From assembly GCA_945835865.1 (NCBI GenBank), contig CAMAJQ010000082.1, positions 1 through 5,266 on the forward strand: 5,266 nt of DNA. The letters are read 5' to 3'. The position numbers were made by a program, and so were the translations under genes. The stretch is from an uncultured Clostridia bacterium. Lineage in GTDB: Bacteria > Bacillota > Clostridia > Christensenellales > Borkfalkiaceae. Positions 1-5,266 of the stretch are shown here, one piece after another (within the stretch, counting starts at the first letter, position 1; each line of letters opens with the position of its first letter). The notes beneath the pieces were generated by a model. That model was not told where the DNA came from and did not search any database. It saw only the letters and a program-made list of their open reading frames with translations.

Positions 1-45
1 CATGAAAAAAAGTGTTTTTATTTCAACGGCGGGGGCGGTCAAAAG

Positions 46-1197
46 ATGAAACCTGGCAGAAGACAAGAATATATCCGTATTTCAAACATGAAATCCGTGT
101 TGCGGGCGATACGCGGCGGAGGGAAAACCTTTGCCGAACTGGAAAACATCATGGGGCTTTCCAACGCCGCGATATTCAAAATCGTTTCGGCGATGACCGA
201 GTCCGGGCTGGTTCTGCGTAACCGCCTGCCGTCTTCCACCGCGGGAAGAAAGGCAGAAATTATTACGCCGAATCCCGCGTTCGGATATTTTGCGGTCATT
301 CTCGCGCACAGTGATGTCATGACCGTCACCATCAACGACTTCGTCGGAAACGTTGTTTACAAGAAAGAGTACCAGACGGGTTACGTCGTCAAAAGAGAAA
401 TATTGGATGCCGCCGTCGAAGACATGAAAAAGGTTGCGTTACGACCGAAACACACAGTTTTCGTGTTCGCCGGGAAATACGACTGCAAGACGGACCGTTT
501 CGTGTTCGCCGGGAAATTTGCGGAATTTTACGGGGAGAATTTTTCGGAAACTCTTTCGGGAAAAATCGGTTCGCCCGTTATCATGAAAAACGATATGTTC
601 ACGGCAGTGCAGGCGGCGACGTGCGACGCGTCGTCTCCCGACAGTTTTCTTTATCTGTATATCGACGAAGGCGTCGGAGGCGGAATCGTCTGCGAAAAGC
701 ATATCTTTGCAGGCGAACACGGAATGGCGGGCGAGTTCGGGTTGTTCGGTATGAATCCTATGACCGCGACCGATTTCTTTCCGAACGACCGGAGCGAGAT
801 TTTTTCCACTCTTCTTTCGATGAAAAGCGTTGCGGATCGCTACCGCCGCTGCGCGGGAAAACCCGAAGTCCGTTATGAAGAGGCGAAAGAGGATTTCATT
901 GCCGCCTGCGGACGGAAGGATGAAACGGCTTTGTCCTGTCTGGATGAAGCCGTAGGCGTTCTCGGCAGATTTTTATGGAGCGTCACTGAACTTCTCGACA
1001 TCTCTCACATTCTGTTTACGGGTGAGTTCGTCCGCTTAGAACCGTTCGTTGCCGGAAAACTCAACCGATTGTTTTCGCATAGCCCGACGTGCTCGAAAAT
1101 CGAGGTCTCTTTTCTCAGAAAGAGAGATGAGGTTTACAACGGAGCGGTCTCGGTCGGACTATCCGCTTTTGAGGAAATTCTCAACAAAAAACAGTGA
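46..1197 (+). CDS. ROK-family transcriptional regulator (XylR/NagC type)
   Basis: This is a 383-residue protein with the layout of a ROK repressor: an N-terminal winged helix-turn-helix (about residues 14-70) followed by an actin-fold sugar-sensing domain. The DNA-binding part shows the usual N-x3-VLRAI start, then FAELENIMGLS and an IVSAMTESGLV recognition and wing region. In the sensor domain I see a glycine-rich GVGGGI loop (209-214), an N-D pair (182-183) at the sugar-binding position, and AGEFG (228-232), the remnant of the ROK signature. Two hallmarks are missing. There is no DxGxT phosphate loop near residue 90, and the H-x-CxCGxxGC zinc motif expected after AGE-x-G is replaced by LFGMNPMTATDFF. 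It is therefore a regulator and not a sugar kinase. The start at 46 keeps the short arm usual before the helix-turn-helix, although only a G-rich stretch (30-38) precedes it as a weak ribosome binding site. An in-frame ATG at 88 would cut into the helix-turn-helix. It probably controls the operon starting at 1384; the effector is unknown. Confidence 0.9.
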   Translation: MKPGRRQEYIRISNMKSVLRAIRGGGKTFAELENIMGLSNAAIFKIVSAMTESGLVLRNRLPSSTAGRKAEIITPNPAFGYFAVILAHSDVMTVTINDFVGNVVYKKEYQTGYVVKREILDAAVEDMKKVALRPKHTVFVFAGKYDCKTDRFVFAGKFAEFYGENFSETLSGKIGSPVIMKNDMFTAVQAATCDASSPDSFLYLYIDEGVGGGIVCEKHIFAGEHGMAGEFGLFGMNPMTATDFFPNDRSEIFSTLLSMKSVADRYRRCAGKPEVRYEEAKEDFIAACGRKDETALSCLDEAVGVLGRFLWSVTELLDISHILFTGEFVRLEPFVAGKLNRLFSHSPTCSKIEVSFLRKRDEVYNGAVSVGLSAFEEILNKKQ

Positions 1198-1247
1198 CGT
1201 CTTTGTGTGAAATATTCAATTCGGGAAAAAAATTTTTCGAAAAAGTA

Positions 1248-1276
1248 TTGACAACGCTCTTGATCTGTGATATTAT
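1248..1276 (+). promoter_or_regulatory. Sigma-A-type promoter of the transport operon
   Basis: A perfect TTGACA -35 box (1248-1253) is followed after exactly 17 bases by a TATTAT -10 box (1271-1276). A TG one base upstream of the -10 (1268-1269) makes it an extended -10. Transcription should start near 1282-1284, giving a leader of about 100 nt before the ATG at 1384. Immediately upstream, A7 (1226-1232), T5 (1233-1237) and A5 (1240-1244) tracts could serve as an UP element, which is an inference. An overlapping TATAAT (1274-1279) would need a 20-base spacer and is less likely to be the functional -10. Confidence 0.85.
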
Positions 1277-1282
1277 AATTAT

Positions 1283-1322
1283 GTTAGTTTTTGTCGAACG
1301 TTATTCTACGCAATAAACTAAC
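1283..1322. promoter_or_regulatory. Probable ROK-repressor operator (XylR-like inverted repeat)
   Basis: GTTAGTTT (1283-1290) and AAACTAAC (1315-1322) form an 8-bp perfect inverted repeat separated by 24 bases. The repeat lies directly at the predicted transcription start, where a bound repressor would block initiation. From memory, the Bacillus xyl operator recognised by the ROK protein XylR has TTAGTTTG on the left and GCAACAAACTAA on the right. The right arm here, GCAATAAACTAA (1310-1321), differs from that at one base. The spacing is wider than in the xyl operator (24 versus about 11 bases), so either the geometry differs or the site is bound differently. With the ROK gene immediately upstream, this is the best candidate for its binding site. 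Confidence 0.6.
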
Positions 1323-1372
1323 CAAGTTAATTTTTAAAAAGAAAAAGAGATAGAGCGGATAAAAAGCCGCCG

Positions 1373-1379
1373 AAGGAGG
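1373..1379 (+). promoter_or_regulatory. Strong ribosome binding site of the sugar-binding lipoprotein
   Basis: AAGGAGG is a full match to the 16S anti-Shine-Dalgarno sequence and ends four bases before the ATG at 1384. That spacing is slightly short. The next in-frame ATG (1393) would lie 13 bases away, so 1384 is preferred. The preceding bases GCCGCC (1366-1371) can pair imperfectly with GGAGGC (1375-1380) across a GAA loop, which could partly mask the site. Confidence 0.8.
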
Positions 1380-1383
1380 CAAT

Positions 1384-2763
1384 ATGAAGAGAATGAACAG
1401 AGTAAAGAGGTTTTTACCCGCGGCTTTGGCTGCCGTCCTTGCGCTGAGTGCGGGTTGCGGGTCAAACGCAAACAAGGGAAGTAACGGCGTCGAACAGATT
1501 TACGTGGGATATTACGAAGGAGCTTTTCTCGATTCGCACTGGAAATCGTGGGAAGCGCTTTACAACGCGGCGCACCCGAACGAAAAGGTGGAATTGATTC
1601 TCGAGGGAGATCCCGCTTACGGAATGTCGTTGGAAAACACCCTCATGACGGGCGTAACCCCCGACATCATCACTTCGCCCATGAAGTGGAGACTGTTTGC
1701 CTCCAAAGGCTGGCTCGAGCCGTTGGGAGATGTATACCGGTCGGAATTTAATTCTTCGATGACAATGGAAGAAGCGCTCAACGATGAAATCGCCGATAAT
1801 CTTCTTTTCAAAAACGAGTATTACGCCATTCCTTTCTCCGAATATATGACGGGGATCGCGGTAAACAAGGGCTTTTTCGACGAGCACGGTTGGGATCTCC
1901 CCAAAACCATGACCGATATGCTCGATATCGTCGATAAAATCAACGCTCTGCCCGAAAATCACGACGCAGACGGCGGCAACGACGTATATCCCTTCGTCTG
2001 GTCGGGCGTGAACGCTCAATATTATTGGAATTATATCATGAATACCTGGTGGGCTAATTACGGGGGGATCTCCGAAATTTCCACCTTCAAGCAGATGGAA
2101 AGTCCCGAAGTCTATTACACTGAAGCGAGAATAAAGGCGGTCGACGCCCTGCTGACGCTGATCGGAGGAAACGGTACGCCGAAGAACTGTGCGCCGGGCG
2201 TCATCGGGCTCAATCTGACAGACTCGCAGATGATGTTTGCGGCCGGGCAGGCGGTGATGCTTCCCAACGCATCCTGGCTGGAAACGGAAATCGCGAGCAA
2301 TATGCCGGAAGGGTTTGAGATGGCGTTGATCGCTCCTCCGACGATCGAGGGAAGCAAGGAGTCCGATAATCTTTACGGGCACGTGGACGAATGGTTGATC
2401 ATTCCTGCCGCCGCACAGAATAAGGACGCTGCAAAGAAGTTCGTCTCGTTTATTTTCAGCGAAGAGGGTTTGCTCGACTTTTTCCGTACGACCAACACGA
2501 CGAGCGCATTTAAAGTCGACTACTCGAAAGCGGTATCGGACGACATGACCGAATGGAGCAGATCGGTACTCGCGCTTCGTTCGGAGAAAAATATTTTCTA
2601 CTCCGAGGGCAGTTCTCCGTTCATTTATTCGGGGCTGGCGTCTTTCTGGCAGACGAAAATGGTGACGCAGATGGTGACGGAAGGGCAGACCGCCGAACAG
2701 ATCGTACGTTACGATTACGAACAGGTTCAGAAAGATTGGAGCAGTTGGCAGAAACAGATATAA
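1384..2763 (+). CDS. Extracellular sugar-binding lipoprotein of an ABC transporter (family 1 type)
   Basis: This 459-residue protein captures a carbohydrate outside the cell and hands it to the membrane permease. It opens with a basic stretch, a hydrophobic core and a lipobox-like LSAGC, placing the lipidated cysteine at residue 25, so it should be anchored to the outer face of the membrane. The mature part has the two-lobed pattern of family 1 sugar-binding proteins: an early strand (QIYVGYYEG), a TPDIITSP segment, an aromatic-rich stretch (residues 213-226, with Y213, Y214, W215, W222, W223 and Y226) of the kind that stacks on sugar rings, an FAAGQAVMLPNASW motif (285-298) matching the family's F-x-G-x-A-M...W signature, and an EEGLLDFF helix followed by a long helical C-terminus. 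Length is normal for the family. It is the first gene of the operon, next to a permease and downstream of a ROK regulator, which supports sugar uptake. The substrate cannot be assigned; an oligosaccharide is likely but unproven. Confidence 0.92.
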   Translation: MKRMNRVKRFLPAALAAVLALSAGCGSNANKGSNGVEQIYVGYYEGAFLDSHWKSWEALYNAAHPNEKVELILEGDPAYGMSLENTLMTGVTPDIITSPMKWRLFASKGWLEPLGDVYRSEFNSSMTMEEALNDEIADNLLFKNEYYAIPFSEYMTGIAVNKGFFDEHGWDLPKTMTDMLDIVDKINALPENHDADGGNDVYPFVWSGVNAQYYWNYIMNTWWANYGGISEISTFKQMESPEVYYTEARIKAVDALLTLIGGNGTPKNCAPGVIGLNLTDSQMMFAAGQAVMLPNASWLETEIASNMPEGFEMALIAPPTIEGSKESDNLYGHVDEWLIIPAAAQNKDAAKKFVSFIFSEEGLLDFFRTTNTTSAFKVDYSKAVSDDMTEWSRSVLALRSEKNIFYSEGSSPFIYSGLASFWQTKMVTQMVTEGQTAEQIVRYDYEQVQKDWSSWQKQI

Positions 2764-2778
2764 CGGACGGAGGAAATC

Positions 2779-4167
2779 ATGAAAAAGAGATTATTGTCCC
2801 TCGTGCTCGTCGGAACGTTGCTCTTTGCTTCCTGCGGAAATAAAGGAGAGGGCGGCGGATCTGTCGTTCCTTCGGGAATGCCCGATTATTCCGCTTACGA
2901 GACGGAAAGAGTCATGTGGATCGGCGGATGGAATCCTCCGCCGCCGAGACAGACGACTTCCGTCGACGATCCGACGTACGATTTTCAGACGGAGGAAAGA
3001 TATCTGGAGATGGCGGATTGCGGCATCAACGTCGGAATATGCGTCTATGAAGAAAAAAACAGAGATCAGGAGGCTTTTTTCAAGGCTCTGGATTACGCCG
3101 ATGCGGCGGGGATTCGCCTGCTTGTCATGGATTACGACGTGCGTCCCGAGACGTATGACCCCAACACGACGGCGGAAGATCTGCTCCGCATAACCGCCTC
3201 TTACAACGAACACCCCGCGTTTTTAGGGCATCACGTTTACGATGAACCGAGCGTCGACCGCTTCGACGCGATCGGCGCGCTGAAGAAGACGTACGTCAAA
3301 GCCTTTCCGGATAAATACTTCTTCGTAAATCTGTTTCCCTCCTACGCGTCTTCGGGAAGCCTCGGAACGACCTCGGGTTACGAATATTATCTGCAGAATT
3401 TTATCGACCGGGTTTCCCCCGATCTGCTGTCCGTCGACTACTATCCTCTGAAGGGAAGCACGGCGAAACCCGTCCTGTACACGGGCTTGCTCGCCGATTA
3501 CGAACTTTACGCCGAAAACGCGAAATTATACGACATCCCCTTCTTCGCCTTTATCGGTTCGATGGGATTCAACTCTTCCATCAAACAGCCGAATATTCAG
3601 GATCTGCGTTTTATGATCAACGCCGCGCTGATGTTCGGGGCGGACGGCATCAACCATTTCTGCTACTGGCAGCCGTACGATTCCGTCATCCAGACGGAAA
3701 ACATGCATGCGATGATCATGCGAGATGGCACGGTGACCGAATTGTGGAAGGACTGCCGTACGGTAAATCGCGAAGTTCTCGCTTTCGATCACGTTCTTCT
3801 TTCCTTCGACTGGCAGGGAATCATGCTGAGCAACGGGACGGATAACGGAAACAAGATCAGCACGTCTTTCCGTCAGGTACGCCGACCGATGGAGAGTCAT
3901 CCGCGCATTTCCTCGCTTACGAGCAGCAAAGATCTATCCGTCGGCGTCTTCCGCGACGGAAGCGGTTACGACGGGTTTTATATGATGAACTACAACAATC
4001 CCGGGAACCTCGACGAAGTCAACGCTTTCACGGTGACGTTCAACGACGCGGATCGGGCGATCGTGTGGTACAGAGGAGAGTCCTCTGTCGTCACGCTCGA
4101 TCGAGGCTCCTTCACGAAGACACTCGATCCCGGCGACGCGGTCTTCGTCATACCGATAAAAGGATAA
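2779..4167 (+). CDS. Lipoprotein with a glycoside-hydrolase-like TIM barrel and C-terminal beta domain
   Basis: This 462-residue protein has a lipoprotein-type signal ending in LLFASC, with the likely lipidated cysteine at residue 19, then a Gly/Ser-rich linker. From about residue 44 the sequence reads as a (beta/alpha)8 barrel: MWIGGW (46-51) at strand 1, GIRLLVMDYD at strand 3, GHHVYDEPS with D155-E156-P157 at the end of strand 4, DLLSVDYYP (215-223), FFAFIGSMG (255-263) and GINHFCYW (290-297). The last about 80 residues (FYMMNYNN..., ending LDPGDAVFVIPI) look like the small beta-sandwich that follows the barrel in GH42-like enzymes. E156 is in the right place for a general acid/base, but no glutamate sits in the segment where clan GH-A enzymes carry the nucleophile. 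Hydrolase activity is therefore uncertain, and it may be a non-canonical hydrolase or a glycan-binding barrel. A GGAGGA site (2769-2774) supports the start. It lies 15 nt after the binding protein and 5 nt before the permease, so it is almost certainly co-transcribed. Confidence 0.75.
   Translation: MKKRLLSLVLVGTLLFASCGNKGEGGGSVVPSGMPDYSAYETERVMWIGGWNPPPPRQTTSVDDPTYDFQTEERYLEMADCGINVGICVYEEKNRDQEAFFKALDYADAAGIRLLVMDYDVRPETYDPNTTAEDLLRITASYNEHPAFLGHHVYDEPSVDRFDAIGALKKTYVKAFPDKYFFVNLFPSYASSGSLGTTSGYEYYLQNFIDRVSPDLLSVDYYPLKGSTAKPVLYTGLLADYELYAENAKLYDIPFFAFIGSMGFNSSIKQPNIQDLRFMINAALMFGADGINHFCYWQPYDSVIQTENMHAMIMRDGTVTELWKDCRTVNREVLAFDHVLLSFDWQGIMLSNGTDNGNKISTSFRQVRRPMESHPRISSLTSSKDLSVGVFRDGSGYDGFYMMNYNNPGNLDEVNAFTVTFNDADRAIVWYRGESSVVTLDRGSFTKTLDPGDAVFVIPIKG
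4159..4164 (+). promoter_or_regulatory. Ribosome binding site that fixes the permease start
   Basis: AAAGGA lies eight bases upstream of the ATG at 4173 and overlaps the last codons of the preceding gene. The reading frame is open back to an ATG at 4065, but those 36 codons would be arginine-rich, overlap the lipoprotein gene and have no comparable site, so 4173 is the better start. Confidence 0.75.
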
Positions 4168-4172
4168 ACGAA

Positions 4173-5129
4173 ATGGATAATCAGAAAGACGTTTTGCCAA
4201 AAAAAAGAAATATAAACAGTGCGAGGCGCAAAAGAACGGCGTTCATCATCGCCTTTCTCGCGTATCCCGTGCTCAACTGGCTGGTGTTTTTCGTTTACGT
4301 GAACGCCGATTCCCTTAAACTTGCTTTTCAGACGTACAGTTACGAGCAAGGGGATTACGTCTACGTGGGATTCATGAATTTTGAAAACGTTCTCAAAGCG
4401 TTTTTCAGCCCGGATTCTCATCCGCAATACCGCTACGGCATACGGAACAGTTTGTATATCTTTTTATGGAATACCTTCGTTCTGCTGCCCGTTTCTCTCC
4501 TGTGCGCTTATTATTTCTATAAAAAAATATGGGGAGAAAAGGCTTTCCGCATTATCTATTATCTGCCTTCCATCATTATGCCCGTCGCGCTGTGTATGGT
4601 TTTTTCCTTCCTGTTCAGTACCAATTACGGTCCCGTGAACAGAATGCTGAAAGGAATCGGACTTGGGAATCTCATCCCGGAAAACGGGTGGTTCGGAGAC
4701 TCTTCCACCGTCTTTCCGATGGTTCTGTTCTATTCCCTCTGGTCGGGTATCGGCTATAACGTACTCATGCTGACGAGCGCGATCTCAAGGATCCCGCCCG
4801 AGGTCATAGAAGCAGGGAAAATAGACGGTATCAATATGACTCACGAATTTCTTCAGATTGTCGTTCCTCTGAGCATGCCTACCGTTTCGACGATGTTCAT
4901 GATGGGGATCGCCGTTTCCTTTACCTATTTTCTCCCTTCAATGCTCCTGACGAACGGAGGACCTTCGGGCGAGGGATATACGATCGGCTATCTGATCACG
5001 GACAGGGTCTCATCCGGCAAACTGAACGAATCCGCAGCGATCGGCTGGTGCGCTGCGATCGTCGGCGCGCCGCTTATCCTGGCCGCGAAGTTTGTTATCG
5101 ATAAATTCGTACCTGCGGTCGAATACTGA
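4173..5129 (+). CDS. Carbohydrate ABC transporter permease (MalF/UgpA-type, first permease subunit)
   Basis: This 318-residue integral membrane protein would form half of the sugar-conducting pore. A basic N-terminus (KKRNINSARRKR, positive-inside) precedes about six membrane segments, at residues 23-43, 93-115, 129-149, 180-203, 238-259 and 287-309. The EAA loop that contacts the ATPase is clear at 210-236 (EVIEAGKIDGI...VVPLSMP), with the conserved glycine and the closing proline. Other family marks are NYGPVNRML (151-159) after the third segment and TNGGP (260-264), the common LTxGGP motif of the MalF/UgpA subgroup. These proteins normally work as heterodimers with a MalG/UgpE-type partner. 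That partner is not in the window and is not the next gene, which starts 16 nt downstream and encodes a secreted protein. No ATP-binding subunit is visible. Substrate is unknown, presumably that of the binding protein upstream. Confidence 0.93.
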   Translation: MDNQKDVLPKKRNINSARRKRTAFIIAFLAYPVLNWLVFFVYVNADSLKLAFQTYSYEQGDYVYVGFMNFENVLKAFFSPDSHPQYRYGIRNSLYIFLWNTFVLLPVSLLCAYYFYKKIWGEKAFRIIYYLPSIIMPVALCMVFSFLFSTNYGPVNRMLKGIGLGNLIPENGWFGDSSTVFPMVLFYSLWSGIGYNVLMLTSAISRIPPEVIEAGKIDGINMTHEFLQIVVPLSMPTVSTMFMMGIAVSFTYFLPSMLLTNGGPSGEGYTIGYLITDRVSSGKLNESAAIGWCAAIVGAPLILAAKFVIDKFVPAVEY

Positions 5130-5145
5130 AAACGGAGGAAAAACG

Positions 5146-5266
5146 ATGAGGAATCATATTCTGAAAACGAGCGCGGCGCTCCTTGCCGCCGGAATCTTTC
5201 TTTCCGTTTCCGACGGAAACTTTTCCGCGTTTGCCGCGAGCGATAAAAAAGTTATCGTTGACGACG
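5146..5266 (+). CDS. Secreted protein of unknown function, N-terminal part only
   Basis: Only 40 codons plus one base are present before the window ends. The start is well supported by GGAGG (5134-5138) seven bases before the ATG, 16 nt after the permease stop. The protein begins with a basic residue stretch (MRNHILK), a hydrophobic core (AALLAAGIFLSV) and a probable signal peptidase I site after AFAA (residues 28-31), followed by SDKKVIVDD. There is no cysteine, so unlike the two upstream lipoproteins it should be released or held by some other means. I do not recognise the family from this fragment. Its place right after a permease, where a second permease is usual, suggests an extracellular protein acting on the same glycan, such as a large hydrolase or binding protein. 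That is inference from context only. Confidence 0.7.
   Translation, partial: MRNHILKTSAALLAAGIFLSVSDGNFSAFAASDKKVIVDD

Noticed and set aside
1..49. The frame containing ATG at 2 runs to a TGA at 47-49 that overlaps the ROK start codon, like the end of an upstream gene.
   Set aside because: Only 15 codons are visible, there is no recognisable protein pattern, and frames this short are open by chance. It cannot be told apart from an upstream intergenic region.
1106..1125. The inverted repeat TCTCTTT / AAAGAGA near the end of the ROK gene.
   Set aside because: It lies within coding sequence, is AT-balanced and weak, and lacks a following T-tract, so it does not qualify as a terminator or operator.
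1233..1244. The perfect palindrome TTTTTCGAAAAA after the ROK gene, as a possible terminator.
   Set aside because: It has no GC-rich stem, no room for a loop and no T-run after it. It lies just upstream of the -35 box and is better read as part of an A/T-tract promoter flank. No convincing terminator follows the ROK gene, so read-through is possible.
1291..1313. A possible catabolite-repression (cre) site around TGTCGAACG in the leader.
   Set aside because: The spacing between TG and CG is one base too long for the cre consensus, and the right half lacks the expected CA, so I do not support a CcpA site here.
1462..2382. A long open frame of about 306 codons on the minus strand, opposite the binding-protein gene.
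   Set aside because: It is antisense to a well-supported lipoprotein gene. Its translation is rich in Arg and His with no domain pattern, and no ribosome binding site was evident. It is a shadow of codon bias.
4065..4172. An N-terminal extension of the permease to an upstream in-frame ATG at 4065.
   Set aside because: The extension would be arginine-rich, overlap the preceding gene by over 100 bases and lack a matching ribosome binding site. The ATG at 4173 has AAAGGA at ideal spacing.

Overview
The window is a five-gene, all plus-strand segment of a carbohydrate uptake locus, probably from an uncultured Clostridia-type member of the Bacillota. That placement is an inference. It rests on strong AAGGAGG/GGAGGA ribosome binding sites, a consensus TTGACA/TATTAT vegetative promoter, lipoprotein-type signal peptides on the binding protein, a ROK-family repressor with a XylR-like operator, and roughly balanced G+C judged by eye. 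No marker gene is present to fix the taxon.

Layout. Positions 46-1197 encode a ROK-family (XylR/NagC-type) transcriptional regulator whose sugar kinase signatures have decayed. A 186-bp intergenic region (1198-1383) follows, with no convincing terminator. It holds an A/T-tract-rich stretch, a near-ideal sigma-A promoter (1248-1276) and, at the predicted transcription start, an 8-bp perfect inverted repeat (1283-1322) whose half-sites resemble the Bacillus xyl operator. About 100 nt of leader then leads to a tightly spaced operon: a family 1-type sugar-binding lipoprotein (1384-2763), a lipoprotein with a glycoside-hydrolase-like barrel (2779-4167), a MalF/UgpA-type ABC permease (4173-5129), and the first 40 codons of a secreted protein of unknown function (5146 to the window edge). 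Intergenic gaps are 15, 5 and 16 nt, so one transcript is likely.

How the genes work together (inference). The ROK protein would sense an intracellular sugar or sugar phosphate and control the promoter through the inverted repeat. The surface-anchored binding protein would capture an oligosaccharide and deliver it to a membrane permease, of which only the first partner is visible. The adjacent barrel lipoprotein and the secreted protein would act on or bind the glycan outside the cell. The second permease and the ATPase are not in the window. The ATPase may be a shared MsmK-type protein encoded elsewhere. The substrate cannot be read from the sequence.

The points most worth checking are the wide-spaced XylR-like operator, the barrel lipoprotein that keeps a D-E-P motif but has no glutamate at the expected nucleophile position, and the insertion of non-transport genes between the core transporter genes. 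I see no mobile element, CRISPR array, tRNA or rRNA.
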